41,063 nt of DNA, taken from a virus. The number at the start of each line of letters is the position of its first letter. The first letter of the stretch is position 1. The stretch is taken from positions 1 to 41,063 of IMG/VR virus record IMGVR_UViG_3300027985_000501; one strand, given 5' to 3'. Below, piece after piece: positions 15,936 through 24,517 of the stretch. The translations under genes and the position numbers were made by a program. The notes beneath the pieces were generated by a model that was given only the letters and a program-made list of their open reading frames with translations, made no database searches and had not been told where the DNA came from.

Positions 15936-18889
15936 TGCCGTTCACCTACGATCGAGCGCCCGCGCTCGGGCCGCTTAACCTCCCGGCCCCGGCGGCGAAG
16001 AGGGACGCCCCGTCCTTCTTCGCCGACACCGTGCCCGCGGCGTTCCGGCAGGAAAACCTTGTCACGAACATGCTGCTCGACGATCTGCGCGAGGCGGGCC
16101 CATCGTCGCCCATGTCGAGCGAGGAAGTGCTCGCCGGGATAGAGGGCACGAAATACGCCGGCTTCCTGGATGAGTTCGACGACGTGGTGACGACGCGCGA
16201 GTTCGATCGGCGCAAGCGGCTGATCGACCGGGAGCTTGCGGACCGGCAGACGCTGGCGGACAGCGGCGTGTCGGGCTTTCTCGCATCCATGGGCGCGGGC
16301 GTCCTCGACGCGCCGTCGCTGATACCCGGCGCGGCCGCAGTGCGCGGCGGGAGCGTGCTGGCCAGCGCGAGCCGCGTGGCCCTCGCATCCGGGATAGAAG
16401 CCGCGGGCACTGAGGCCGCTCTGCAAGGGATGCAGCAGACCCGCACCGCCGCGGAGAGCGCCGTTGCGATTGGCGGCTCCGTGGTGCTCGGCGGTATCCT
16501 CGGGGCCGGTGCTGCGGTTGCTCTAGGCCGCACCGAGGCGGGCCGGGCGGTATTTGCCGCGGCCGCGCGCGAGATCGACAACAACGTGCGGATCGTCTCT
16601 GACATTGAGGCCGGGCGCATCGTGCCCGAGGCCAAGTCGGGCGGCGCAGCGGCCGTAGCCCCAGCGGCGAACGAGAACTTCCTCCTGCCCACGAAGTCGG
16701 CGCAGGCGCTTCTCGACTACACCCCCGCGGGGCTGTCCTTCAATGCCCGAATGGGCAAGTCCCAGAGCGCAGCGGCCAAGCGCGTCGGCAACCAGCTTCT
16801 CGGGAACGAATACGCCTGGGCCGATATCGAGAACGTGAACACGGGCGCGAGCGTCGAGTATCGCGTCAAGACGCAGGTCGATAGCGCCATTGGGCGGCTC
16901 GTCACCGATCTGGACCGGGCCAAGAAGGAAGCCGGCATGACACGCAAGGAGTTCGCCGAGCGTGTCGGCCGGGCAATGGACAACGGCGACCTGGACGAAA
17001 ACCCCATCGTCATCCGGATGGCGCAGGACATCCGGCGCAACATCGTCGAGCCCGAGACGCAGCGGCTCATCCGCGCCGGCATGCTGGACGAGCAGACTGT
17101 GGCGCTCGGGCCGCTCAATGCCAAGAGCTATTTTCCGCAGGTGTGGATCGCGGATGCGATCGACGCCAATACACCGGAATTCATGCGGCGCATGAAAGCC
17201 TTCCTCCGCAAGCAGCCCGAGGCCATGAAGGGCGCGGACGAGGCGGACATCGACCAGATTGCGCAGGAGATTACCTACAAGCTGACGAACCAGCAACACC
17301 AGGACGACCCTTTCAATGTCGTGATTGGGGAGCGGGGGCCATTCAAGGAACGTACCCTGCACGTCAATCCGGACGACTTCCGGGAGTTTCTGGACAAGGA
17401 CGCCGAGCACGTGCTCGAGCGCTGGCTGCGCACCACGACGGCGGACCGGGAGCTACAGGAGACGTTCGGCGATCGCAAGATGTTGAACGTCATCAAGGAA
17501 GTGCGCGACGAATACGACGCCCTCAAGGCTGCGGAGGGCACGACCGAGGCTGCGCGCAAGAAGCTCAACAAGGAACGCGACGCCGTGATTGGCGCCATTG
17601 AGGCGGCGCGCGACATCATGCGCGGCAACTACATGGCGGAGGCCAAGCAGTCCAAGCTCTATCGCGCAGCGGCCGTGGCCAAATCCGTGAATGTCGCAAC
17701 CATGCTCGGCGGGATGACGATCTCCGCATTCACGGACGCGGCCAAGCACATCATGACGGATGGCCTGGGCGCCGCCTTCTCCGAGGCCCTCCCGGCGCTC
17801 ATGAAGGATCTACGGGCGGTCTCGCTCTCGAGCGCCGTGCGCAAGCGACTGGCCGCCGAGGCGGGTATCTACGAAAAGGTGCTGGCCAGCCGGTTCACGG
17901 AAATGGCCGACGTGATGAACCCGAATGCGCGCCGGTCCCCGTTCGAAAGCTTCGTGGACAACATGACCAAGGCGACCACGCGCTTGTCTGGCGTGGGCCT
18001 CTGGAACCAGTGGCACAAGCAGGCAGTCATCGGCGTGACGATGAACAAGCTCGGCCGCATGGCGAAGAAGGCCGATCTGTCCGAGATCGACGCGACCTTC
18101 CTGCGCCGGAACAACATCAATACCGCCACGTGGAACAAGTTTGCAGACCACCTCAAGGCGCATGGCGAAATGGTGGACGGCCAGCTTGACCCGCATCTTG
18201 AAGCGTGGCCAATGGACCTGAAAGCCGAGTTCACCGCCATGCTGCGGAAAGAGGCCGACACTCAGATCACGACGCCTGGCATCGGGGACAAGATCCCGAG
18301 CGTCGAGCGGAACCCGAGCTTGTCGCTCGCGACGCAGTTCAAGAGCTTCGCCCTGTCCGCCTGGAACAAGACCACGCTCGTCGGCCTGCAGGGCGACCAG
18401 AAAGCCTTCATGCAGGCGTCCATCTTCGCCACGGCATTCGGGATGTTCGTCTACTACCTCAAGTCCCTGGAAAGCCCGAAGGGGGCCTCCGACAACCCCG
18501 GCACCTGGATCGCCGAGGGGCTGGACCGGTCCGGCATGATCCCGATGATTTTCGAGATCAACAACATGGCGGAGCGGCTCGGCATCCCCGGCATATACGC
18601 CGCACTCGGCACGCTCGGCGGCGACACGGCGCAGACCGCTTCGCGCTACCAGATGCGGTCCCCGCTTGGCGCGGCCTTCGGCCCATCCGCATCCCTGCTC
18701 GAGAACATGTTCACCCTCGGCACGCTGCCAATGCGTTACGGGAACGCCGTAGCGGAGGGCAAGGATTTCAACCCCAACTCCACCCTGCGAGCGGGCCGCA
18801 ACCTGATCCCGGGCGGGCGTCTGCCCGGAGTGCGCGGCGCGCTCGACCTCTACATCATGCCTGAACTTCTCGACGAACCGACCTACTAG
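15935..18889 (+). CDS. Internal virion protein D, DNA-ejection protein (T7 gp16-like)
   Basis: A 984-residue protein (ATG 15935, GGAGG site upstream, stop of the previous gene overlapping). Two glycine/alanine-rich hydrophobic stretches lie near residues 118-170 and 180-200 (FLASMGAGVLDAPSLIPG, GGSVVLGGILGAGAAVALG); they could cross or bind the host membrane. The middle is helical with many charged residues. Near the C-terminus is a stretch of the type SLATQFKSFALSAWNKTT and a Gly/Pro-rich end. This composition and length (T7 gp16 is about 1,318) match internal proteins that form the periplasmic and membrane part of the channel. No lytic domain is seen here, since the muramidase is in the preceding gene. 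Confidence 0.85.
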   Translation: MPFTYDRAPALGPLNLPAPAAKRDAPSFFADTVPAAFRQENLVTNMLLDDLREAGPSSPMSSEEVLAGIEGTKYAGFLDEFDDVVTTREFDRRKRLIDRELADRQTLADSGVSGFLASMGAGVLDAPSLIPGAAAVRGGSVLASASRVALASGIEAAGTEAALQGMQQTRTAAESAVAIGGSVVLGGILGAGAAVALGRTEAGRAVFAAAAREIDNNVRIVSDIEAGRIVPEAKSGGAAAVAPAANENFLLPTKSAQALLDYTPAGLSFNARMGKSQSAAAKRVGNQLLGNEYAWADIENVNTGASVEYRVKTQVDSAIGRLVTDLDRAKKEAGMTRKEFAERVGRAMDNGDLDENPIVIRMAQDIRRNIVEPETQRLIRAGMLDEQTVALGPLNAKSYFPQVWIADAIDANTPEFMRRMKAFLRKQPEAMKGADEADIDQIAQEITYKLTNQQHQDDPFNVVIGERGPFKERTLHVNPDDFREFLDKDAEHVLERWLRTTTADRELQETFGDRKMLNVIKEVRDEYDALKAAEGTTEAARKKLNKERDAVIGAIEAARDIMRGNYMAEAKQSKLYRAAAVAKSVNVATMLGGMTISAFTDAAKHIMTDGLGAAFSEALPALMKDLRAVSLSSAVRKRLAAEAGIYEKVLASRFTEMADVMNPNARRSPFESFVDNMTKATTRLSGVGLWNQWHKQAVIGVTMNKLGRMAKKADLSEIDATFLRRNNINTATWNKFADHLKAHGEMVDGQLDPHLEAWPMDLKAEFTAMLRKEADTQITTPGIGDKIPSVERNPSLSLATQFKSFALSAWNKTTLVGLQGDQKAFMQASIFATAFGMFVYYLKSLESPKGASDNPGTWIAEGLDRSGMIPMIFEINNMAERLGIPGIYAALGTLGGDTAQTASRYQMRSPLGAAFGPSASLLENMFTLGTLPMRYGNAVAEGKDFNPNSTLRAGRNLIPGGRLPGVRGALDLYIMPELLDEPTY

Positions 18890-18898
18890 GGAACCGAC

Positions 18899-21286
18899 AT
18901 GTCCATCACAACCACCAGCAACCGGTCCGCGCACGCAGGCGATGGCAGCACGGTTACCTTTGCCCACAGCAAGCGCTTTCTTGCGGCGGCCGACCTCAAG
19001 GTCTACGTCGTCACGGGGGGCGTGCCGGACCTCAAGGCCCTGACGACGGACTACAGCGTCGCGGGAGTGGGCGATGACGCGGGCGGGTCCATCACATTCA
19101 CGACGGCCCCCGCGTCTGGAGCGTCTGTCATCATCCTGACCGACCCGGCAAACACGCAGCTCACGGAATACACCGACACCGACCCGTTCCCCGCCGAGAG
19201 CACCGAAGACGCGCTCGACAAGCTGACGCTCGAGGTGCAGGCGCTGCGCGAAATCGCGGGCCGGTCTGTCACCTCCGACGTGGACGGCTCCGGGTACGCC
19301 CTGCCGGCCCCCGCTGCAGGCATGGCGCTCGGCTGGAACGATGATGCGGACGCGCTGACGAACGTCCTGTTGGGAAGTGAGGACACGCCATTCCCCTCGC
19401 CGGCCGCATACAATTTCCTCGCATGGGATGCAGCGGCGGCGGAGATTGCGAATGCTCGCACGGCCATGACCGCGACCAGCATCGCGACGCTCGTGGCCAT
19501 CCTGAACGCCGGGCACGTTGCTCGGCTGGACCCGTCGCAGACCTACACCTTCTCCGCGGCGATCACGATCCCGGACGGGGCCGTCATCGTCGGGAGCGCG
19601 CCGGTCACCTACACCGGGTCCGAGACGGCCACCTATATCACGATCGGCGACAACGTGGTGTGGGAGGATCTGGATCTCACGGCGCCGGGGGCGGTCGGGG
19701 CCTCGGGGAGCGCGCACATCCTGATCGGTTCCGGATATCGCGGGCGGCGCATCCGCGCGCGTGCGACGACGGGAACCAGCACCGGGGCGCTTCTCTTCGC
19801 AGATGCTGATTTCCGGGTGGACGAGTTCGATACCGAGGGTTACGGCAGGCCGATAATCCTTCAAGACATCACCGGGGCGGAGGCCGCGCGCAGCGGCGCC
19901 TACATCGGTTATTTCCGGGTCCGGGATCACATCCGGGCCTTCCGCTCGATCAACTACAGCGATTGGGTCATCGGCTTCGCGGACATCGCGGACACCCATC
20001 CGAGCGCCGTCCTCGGCACAGCCGGGCAGAACCCCTTCCTGATCACCGGCGGATCGCGTTGGCACATCTGTGGAGGACGTATCGCTGGCGCCCCCGAGCA
20101 CGCCATCCGCGTCGCGGGGGACGCTGGCGCGGCTCCAGCGGACTGGTCCATTTCCAATGTGACCTTCGTGGATACGTATCTTAGCGCGATCAAGATCAAC
20201 GCCGATCTCTATGTGAACAGCGGGCGCATCTCGAACATCCTGTGCGTGAATTCCCGCGCCTCGGCGCCCGGAAACAACGGCGCCGTCCTGCGCCTGTCGC
20301 ACTGCAAGGACATCGTGGTGGACGGGGTGACCGTGATCCTCGGTTCCGGCGGCACCTACACCTTCTACGATCTTTTGCGTGTGAACGACGTGGATGGCAT
20401 CACGGTCCGCAACGTCAAGGCGGAAGGTCTCTATGGTCGCGTCATGACCTACGACGCGGATCAGGACATCGCGGACGGGCTCGGAGGCGGTCCGTGCAAG
20501 AACATCCTGCTGTCGGACATCAACGTGGATCTCACGGTGTCCAACCACTCCGAGGCGCTTGCGACCGTAAGCACGACGGCCGGGGAGACGTTCGGGAATT
20601 TCCTATGGATCGGCGGAACCGTCGTGCTCCCGCCCAGCGGCGGCATCTACACCCGAGCGGGAACCGGCGGCCTCGAGGCCAGCACGGAGCGCGCCATCCG
20701 CTGCGTGCACTTCGTGTCTACCGGCGCGACGCCGACGTTTTCCGGGGCTGACGTCGGGGAGTTTTCCGTCAGCTTGGACGTGAACGGGGTGCACTATGCC
20801 GGCCGGTCCGGGGACGCCAATCTGGCCGGCAAGGGTCAGTTCGTCGTCGGGGCCTCCGAGGGGTTTTCGGCGCTGGATGTTAGCAGCAACCCTGCGGGGC
20901 TGTTCGTCACCGCTCCGAATGCAACTAGCGGGTCTGGCGCGCAGGGGCCCGCTCTGGTGTTCTCCCGCGTCGGGTCAAGTCGGAGGGGCGCCGCGATTGT
21001 GGCCACTCAGGCAACCGCGTCCGGAGAGCAGATGCGACTGGATTTTTATGCAGGATCTAGCGCCACGGCGACTGATGCTCTCATCCAGGCCATGTGGCTC
21101 AACTACAATGGCGTGATGAACCTTGTGCCTGCCACCAGCGAAATCCGTATCGCCGGTACGAAGGTTCTTGATGCGCAGCAGGCGGCCATTGCGGATCTTG
21201 CCGGAGGCGCGACATTGGCGGATGTCATTGCGAAGATGAACGCGGTTCTTGCCATGCTCAGAAACATGGGGATCATTGCGACATGA
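18899..21286 (+). CDS. Tail fibre or tailspike protein
   Basis: A 795-residue protein. The N-terminus (residues 1-150) matches the T7-type tail-fibre attachment domain: DGSTVTFAHSKRFLAAADLKVYVV, GGSITFTTAPASGASVIILTDP, and SAEDALDKLTLEVQALREIAGR (a helical coiled linker). The middle (about 200-580) has short repeated strands of the beta-helix kind (NVTFVDTYLSAIKINADLYV, CKDIVVDGVTVILG, DVDGITVRNVKAEG), as in pectate-lyase-like tailspikes, so sugar binding or cleavage is plausible. A helical C-terminus follows. The ribosome site is weak. The stop overlaps the start of the next gene (ATGA). Confidence 0.85.
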   Translation: MSITTTSNRSAHAGDGSTVTFAHSKRFLAAADLKVYVVTGGVPDLKALTTDYSVAGVGDDAGGSITFTTAPASGASVIILTDPANTQLTEYTDTDPFPAESTEDALDKLTLEVQALREIAGRSVTSDVDGSGYALPAPAAGMALGWNDDADALTNVLLGSEDTPFPSPAAYNFLAWDAAAAEIANARTAMTATSIATLVAILNAGHVARLDPSQTYTFSAAITIPDGAVIVGSAPVTYTGSETATYITIGDNVVWEDLDLTAPGAVGASGSAHILIGSGYRGRRIRARATTGTSTGALLFADADFRVDEFDTEGYGRPIILQDITGAEAARSGAYIGYFRVRDHIRAFRSINYSDWVIGFADIADTHPSAVLGTAGQNPFLITGGSRWHICGGRIAGAPEHAIRVAGDAGAAPADWSISNVTFVDTYLSAIKINADLYVNSGRISNILCVNSRASAPGNNGAVLRLSHCKDIVVDGVTVILGSGGTYTFYDLLRVNDVDGITVRNVKAEGLYGRVMTYDADQDIADGLGGGPCKNILLSDINVDLTVSNHSEALATVSTTAGETFGNFLWIGGTVVLPPSGGIYTRAGTGGLEASTERAIRCVHFVSTGATPTFSGADVGEFSVSLDVNGVHYAGRSGDANLAGKGQFVVGASEGFSALDVSSNPAGLFVTAPNATSGSGAQGPALVFSRVGSSRRGAAIVATQATASGEQMRLDFYAGSSATATDALIQAMWLNYNGVMNLVPATSEIRIAGTKVLDAQQAAIADLAGGATLADVIAKMNAVLAMLRNMGIIAT

Positions 21287-21486
21287 CCGACGAAGAAGAA
21301 CACAGGCTGTTTCGGAGCCTCGGCGAGATCGAGGCCAAGATAGACGCGCTACTCGTCGCGCAGGGGCGTGTGACCGCGCTAGAGGAGAAGGTGGCCCGTC
21401 ACGGGCAAACGCTCCATGCCGGGGGCGCCCTGCTCACCATGGCCGTGATCTTCAAGGACGCCATCCTGCAGCGGCTGGGATTTTAG
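21283..21486 (+). CDS. Small coiled-coil membrane protein, possible holin
   Basis: A 67-residue protein coupled to the tail fibre (ATGA). The N-terminal half is a heptad-like helix (SLGEIEAKIDALLVAQGRVTALEEKVARHG); the C-terminal third is one likely membrane helix (GGALLTMAVIFKDAILQRLGF). This design resembles hemolysin XhlA-type or small holin-like proteins, which assist lysis. A separate holin candidate lies on the other strand (24514-24729), so this may be a second holin, an antiholin or a fibre accessory. Confidence 0.65.
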   Translation: MTDEEEHRLFRSLGEIEAKIDALLVAQGRVTALEEKVARHGQTLHAGGALLTMAVIFKDAILQRLGF

Positions 21487-21497
21487 GGAAATACCGG

Positions 21498-21548
21498 TTG
21501 ACATGGCCCTCCTGAAAGCGCAACATGAGTTAAGAAAAGGAGGCCATC
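21498..21548 (+). promoter_or_regulatory. Weak promoter and hairpin leader before 21549
   Basis: TTGACA at 21498 has a weak -10 (CAACAT, 3 of 6) after 17 bases. TGGCCCTCCT (21504-21513) is nearly complementary to the AGGAGGCCA that contains the ribosome site of the next gene, so the site could be masked by a stem. The same TGGCCCTCCT arm occurs at 38206. Confidence 0.4.
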
Positions 21549-21854
21549 ATGACACACCACATCCCTAATCTCTCGGAGAACGCCGCCACGGCCGAACAGG
21601 AAGCCCGCCGGCTTCTTGCCTCGGCTACCGCATGCCTCAAGACGAACATGATCGGCCAGCCCGAGGAGGTCCGCATCATGACGCGGCGCCTCCTCCTCTC
21701 GGCGCTCGCCATGACTGACCCGGAATACAGGGAGATTGTCGCCGCCCTGCGCGATAGCGAATTCCTGATCTCGGACCGCGAGCATCAGGCGAATTGCTAT
21801 GACGCCATCACGCAGGCGGCCTACAAGCTGCTTGCCGACTACGAGGAGTTCTGA
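21549..21854 (+). CDS. Hypothetical protein, 101 residues
   Basis: Reads MTHHIPNLSENAATAEQEARRLL and so on; ATG 21549 follows an AGGAGG ribosome site. It is helical, soluble and acidic, with a leucine-rich core (MTRRLLLSALAMTDPEYREIVAALRDSEFLI). No family is recognised. The leader hairpin suggests translation is controlled. It lies near the end of the rightward operon with a second small gene, possibly host-takeover or late functions. Confidence 0.7.
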   Translation: MTHHIPNLSENAATAEQEARRLLASATACLKTNMIGQPEEVRIMTRRLLLSALAMTDPEYREIVAALRDSEFLISDREHQANCYDAITQAAYKLLADYEEF

Positions 21855-21855
21855 C

Positions 21856-22071
21856 ATGCGCTGCACGCCCGCGCCGATGGAAGCTGCCTTCGAAACCGTC
21901 ATCGCCCTGCGCCGCGCCATCGCGGCCGGGGAAACCGAGACGGAGATAGAAGCCCGTCTTGAGGCCCTGGACCGTCTCGTGCCGAAGCCGGGTAAGGTGC
22001 CGAAGGCCTTCGTGGATTGCATGATCCGAATTCTGGACCAGTGCGAAACCATGCACGCGGCGCGGGGATAA
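21856..22071 (+). CDS. Hypothetical protein, 71 residues
   Basis: ATG 21856 follows immediately after the upstream stop (ctgacATG). The product is helical and rich in Glu/Arg/Ala (AFETVIALRRAIAAGETETEIEARLEALDRL) with two cysteines near the end. Its stop codon lies in the loop of the terminator hairpin, so this is the last gene of the rightward operon. No family is recognised. Confidence 0.65.
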   Translation: MRCTPAPMEAAFETVIALRRAIAAGETETEIEARLEALDRLVPKPGKVPKAFVDCMIRILDQCETMHAARG

Positions 22072-22084
22072 CCCCGCGCCTTTT
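22059..22084 (+). terminator. Intrinsic terminator of the rightward block
   Basis: A perfect 9-bp stem (GGCGCGGGG / CCCCGCGCC) with an ATAA loop is followed by TTTT. It is the clearest rho-independent terminator in the window, and closes the structural block just where the leftward operon ends. On the opposite strand no T-run follows the stem. Confidence 0.85.
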
Positions 22085-22089
22085 CGCTT

Positions 22090-22215
22090 TCAGAAGTCCT
22101 CGTTGTGGGGCTCGCACCAGACGATGCGGGGCCGCGGGGCGAAGAACGCGGCGGCGTTGCGAGCAAAGCCGGTAGCGCACGCCACGACGACCACGAAGAT
22201 GGCGTATTCGGTCAT
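22090..22215 (-). CDS. Small membrane protein, 41 residues
   Basis: Reads MTEYAIFVVVVACATGFARN and ends in VWCEPHNEDF; the start overlaps the upstream stop (ATGA). A hydrophobic segment at residues 4-17 suggests one short membrane helix, with a basic C-terminal part. It is the last gene of the leftward operon. The function is unknown. Confidence 0.6.
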   Translation of the reverse strand: MTEYAIFVVVVACATGFARNAAAFFAPRPRIVWCEPHNEDF

Positions 22216-22571
22216 TTCAGCGCCTCCAGGTAGCCGATGCAGAATTCGAGAAGCTCCATGCGAAGATCCCCGTACGGATTGTCCCCCGGTTGCGCGCCGG
22301 GCCAGAACGAATGCCTGCCCCTCATCGCGTCGGAATACGCGTCGTAGGCGTCCCTGTCGTCTCCAGAGGGGACCGGGTAAAGGCGACCCCCGCTCGATTT
22401 CGGCCACTTGCGCATGATCTCGTCCAAGCGCAGGAACTCCTCGCCGCGAGTGATGCCTAGGCTTTGTGCCACATGGCATATGCCACGCATATACCGCCGA
22501 TCCTCTTGGTTTCTGACCTCTAGGCGCACTCTGCGCAAGGCGAGCAGCAAAACTAGGTCAACGTGGTCCAT
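22212..22571 (-). CDS. Hypothetical protein, 119 residues
   Basis: Start at 22571 with a GAGGAGG site. The N-terminus (MDHVDLVLLLALRRVRLEVRNQEDRRYMRG) is helical and basic; the C-terminal half is rich in Asp, Gly and Pro. No membrane span or known motif is visible. It overlaps the following membrane gene, so the two may work together. Unknown function. Confidence 0.65.
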   Translation of the reverse strand: MDHVDLVLLLALRRVRLEVRNQEDRRYMRGICHVAQSLGITRGEEFLRLDEIMRKWPKSSGGRLYPVPSGDDRDAYDAYSDAMRGRHSFWPGAQPGDNPYGDLRMELLEFCIGYLEALK

Positions 22572-22598
22572 CGCAGTTCCTCCTCTTCAAACTGCTTC

Positions 22599-22627
22599 AC
22601 AATCTCATGGATGCCGTAGGAAGTCAA
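22599..22627 (-). promoter_or_regulatory. Possible promoter for the last two leftward genes
   Basis: On the minus strand TTGACT (22627-22622) is followed after 17 bases by GATTGT (22604-22599). The -35 is good, the -10 is weak (3 of 6). It sits between the metallophosphoesterase stop and the start at 22571. Confidence 0.35.
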
Positions 22628-23746
22628 TCAGAAGTGGCGGGACATCCGGGAAAATTCCCCGAGCTTCTTGTCGAACGATACCCCGACCATTGTCGACCGG
22701 GCAGAGTAGGCGTGCTTGGCCGCGTAGGCGTCCTTCGGGCACACGGCCCGGAGCTGCTCCCATAGCACGCCTCCGATGTCCTTGGCCTTGAAGTGGTGCA
22801 GATGGCCGGTGTATAGATGGCGGAATTGGCCCGAGCCCCCGCGCCACGCGGGGCACAGATCTGCCATGCGCAGGACGAGACGCTCGGGCGTCACGCCGTC
22901 GCCATGATGCGCGGCGATCAGGACGTTGCCCCATTCAAAGAAGAAATGCGCGCTAGGGTCCGTCATGATCTCGACCCTTGGGGTATCCCTGTAGCGCTGC
23001 TTGAGCGCGAGCGTAACGGCCATGGCGGTATATGGGTCGTGGTTTCCGGTAAGGCCGCGGTAGATTACCCGCTCGTGCGTCTGCGCGGCCCATTCGATGG
23101 CCCGCGCCAGTATCTCGATAGAGGCGTCCACCGTCTTGTAGTGGCGCCCGTCAATGTCAAGAGCGTGCTTGCTGGCCGGCGTCCTGGCCTCATCGCTCTC
23201 GGCGTGGTTGAAGTCGCCCAAATTCAGGACGAGGGCCGTCCCGGCCGCGGGCATGGAATTCAACAGCCCCGCCACGCCAGACGTAACTCGAGCGCAGGCT
23301 TTCTTCAGGTCGTAGTCCTCGCCGGTTTCCTTGCCCCAAGAGTGCATCCCGACATGCGCGTCCGGGATAGGGATGACGTTTAGCACGTCGAAATCCAGGC
23401 GGCCGTCTGGCGCTGCGATTGGCGGCGCGGGCTCCAGGCTCTCGAATGCGGTGGCGATCTCGGCGAGCGCATCGCGCTCCTGTTCGGCGGCAAGGTCCCG
23501 CTTCCAGAACACGCTGTGCCCGTCTACCTTTGCCCATCCGTGACGTGCCTCCAGCCCGTCCAGATTGGTGGCCTCGAGGGCGGCCTCTACCCCGGGCGAG
23601 GTCTCCGCCTCGCGCTTGGCCCGGGCGCCGCGAAGCGCCTGTGAGACTGTGGCGTTGGAGACGCCAAGGCGCTTCGCGATCTGGCGTAGTGATAGCCCCT
23701 CGGCGCGCAGCGCCTCACACTCGGCTTGTCTGGGGGACAGCTTCAT
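22628..23746 (-). CDS. Calcineurin-like metallophosphoesterase with N-terminal HTH
   Basis: A 372-residue protein, start ATG 23746 with an AAGGAG site. The metal-binding motifs of the superfamily are present in order: D-x-H (IPIPDAHVG), GD (LNLGDFNH), GNHD (GLTGNHDPY), H (AAHHGDG) and GHLHH (YTGHLHHF). A helix-turn-helix lies at the N-terminus (LSLRQIAKRLGVSNATVSQAL). It should hydrolyse a phosphoester, perhaps on nucleic acid. The HTH makes it look like a DNA-targeting nuclease or phosphatase; the fusion is unusual. It lies next to the lysis genes. The true substrate cannot be told. Confidence 0.85.
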   Translation of the reverse strand: MKLSPRQAECEALRAEGLSLRQIAKRLGVSNATVSQALRGARAKREAETSPGVEAALEATNLDGLEARHGWAKVDGHSVFWKRDLAAEQERDALAEIATAFESLEPAPPIAAPDGRLDFDVLNVIPIPDAHVGMHSWGKETGEDYDLKKACARVTSGVAGLLNSMPAAGTALVLNLGDFNHAESDEARTPASKHALDIDGRHYKTVDASIEILARAIEWAAQTHERVIYRGLTGNHDPYTAMAVTLALKQRYRDTPRVEIMTDPSAHFFFEWGNVLIAAHHGDGVTPERLVLRMADLCPAWRGGSGQFRHLYTGHLHHFKAKDIGGVLWEQLRAVCPKDAYAAKHAYSARSTMVGVSFDKKLGEFSRMSRHF

Positions 23747-23940
23747 TCGCCGCGCTCCTTGTCGTGTAGGCGGCGGCAGTGGCCCACCTCGGTCCATATG
23801 AAGAACGCCGCCCAGTCGAGAAACCAGACTGCCCACCACAGGCGCAGGCGGTAGGCTCGACCACATAAGGTCTCGCCGGGCCTACCGCGCAGGAGGTGGC
23901 GGTTGACCGCGGCGCTTACACGGGCGAGCCGGGTATCCAC
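23743..23940 (-). CDS. Small membrane protein next to the spanins
   Basis: A 65-residue protein with a GTG start 1 base after the upstream stop. Basic N-terminal half (VNRHLLRGRPGETLCGRAYR), then one Trp/Phe-rich hydrophobic segment (LWWAVWFLDWAAFFIW) and a charged end. The stop overlaps the metallophosphoesterase start. Proteins with the RHLLRGRPGETLC pattern are common in alphaproteobacterial prophages; their role is unknown. Confidence 0.7.
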   Translation of the reverse strand: MDTRLARVSAAVNRHLLRGRPGETLCGRAYRLRLWWAVWFLDWAAFFIWTEVGHCRRLHDKERGE

Positions 23941-23941
23941 G

Positions 23942-24160
23942 TCACCGGGCCCTGCACGCGCGGATCTCGGCCCGCACGGCCGCGTAGTCGCCTGTCAGCC
24001 GTATGAGCACCGCGTCCGCCGGCAGGGTGGCAAGCTCGTCCGCCGCCCGCGTCTGCGTCTCTGCGTCGTAGGCATAGAGTGTTGGGCAGACGTCAGAACT
24101 TCCCGTCGCGCAGGCGGTCAGTGACACCGCTGCGGCTGCGATCCACAGAGGCATTCGCAT
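23942..24160 (-). CDS. o-Spanin lipoprotein (Rz1-like)
   Basis: A 72-residue secreted lipoprotein: MRMPLWIAAAAVSLTAC with lipobox LTAC. The mature part has the CPTLYAYDAETQTRAADELATLP...IRLTGDYAAVRAEIRACR pattern of outer-membrane spanins. The gene is overlapped out of frame by the i-spanin gene (24093-24160), as in lambda Rz/Rz1. The pair links the inner and outer membrane and fuses them in the last lysis step. ATG 24160 is preferred because AAGGA lies 8 bases upstream; a GTG is 1 codon earlier. Confidence 0.8.
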   Translation of the reverse strand: MRMPLWIAAAAVSLTACATGSSDVCPTLYAYDAETQTRAADELATLPADAVLIRLTGDYAAVRAEIRACRAR

Positions 24161-24296
24161 CACGCAAATCCTTTCCCTTGTCGGCCTGAGCCTCGGCCGA
24201 TTTCCGGCCGCTGCGTTCCACGATCGCCCGCCAGACGGCGAGCACGAGGGCGAGGATGAGCCCGCCTATGGTTGCGAGCGTGGTGAGAAGGCTCAT
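24093..24296 (-). CDS. i-Spanin (Rz-like) inner-membrane subunit
   Basis: A 67-residue protein with one N-terminal membrane segment (LLTTLATIGGLILALVLAVWRAI) and a charged helical tail (RSGRKSAEAQADKGKDLRDANASVD), the design of an i-spanin, though short. It overlaps the o-spanin gene in another frame, supporting the assignment. The start overlaps the stop of the preceding gene. It sits downstream of holin and endolysin genes, the usual lysis order. Confidence 0.72.
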   Translation of the reverse strand: MSLLTTLATIGGLILALVLAVWRAIVERSGRKSAEAQADKGKDLRDANASVDRSRSGVTDRLRDGKF

Positions 24297-24517
24297 CGCC
24301 TTACCTCCCCCAGCACGGTGGCGTGCCGTGCTATCGCCTCCACGACGTCGGCGGCGTTCTCCTTGATGATATGCCGCTCCGGGTCCCCCCGCAGCCAGAG
24401 AAAGCTTATGCCCCCCTCCAGCTGTTGCATCATTTGGATCTCAGAGACGCGCACGAGACGCGCGGCTTCGCTGCCCGCGAACAGGCAAAAGGTAAGTTCG
24501 ATGAAATCTGGTTTCAC
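24293..24517 (-). CDS. Hypothetical protein in the lysis cassette
   Basis: A 74-residue protein with a GTG start (GGAGGG site upstream; GTGA overlap with the holin-like stop). The sequence (KPDFIELTFCLFAGSEAARLVRVSEIQ, FLWLRGDPERHIIKENAADVVEAIA) is mixed alpha/beta with no membrane span. No family is recognised. Its place between the holin-like and spanin genes suggests lysis timing or an accessory function. Confidence 0.65.
   Translation of the reverse strand: MKPDFIELTFCLFAGSEAARLVRVSEIQMMQQLEGGISFLWLRGDPERHIIKENAADVVEAIARHATVLGEVRR

Noticed and set aside
17810-20548. 912-residue minus-strand ORF opposite the gp16-like and tail fibre genes
   Set aside because: It covers two well-supported genes, shows Arg/His/Val/Gly-rich shadow composition and lacks a ribosome site or recognisable motif; long antisense frames are common in such GC-rich DNA.
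18899-21286. Diversity-generating retroelement acting on the tail fibre
   Set aside because: No reverse transcriptase gene and no template/variable repeat pair was seen.
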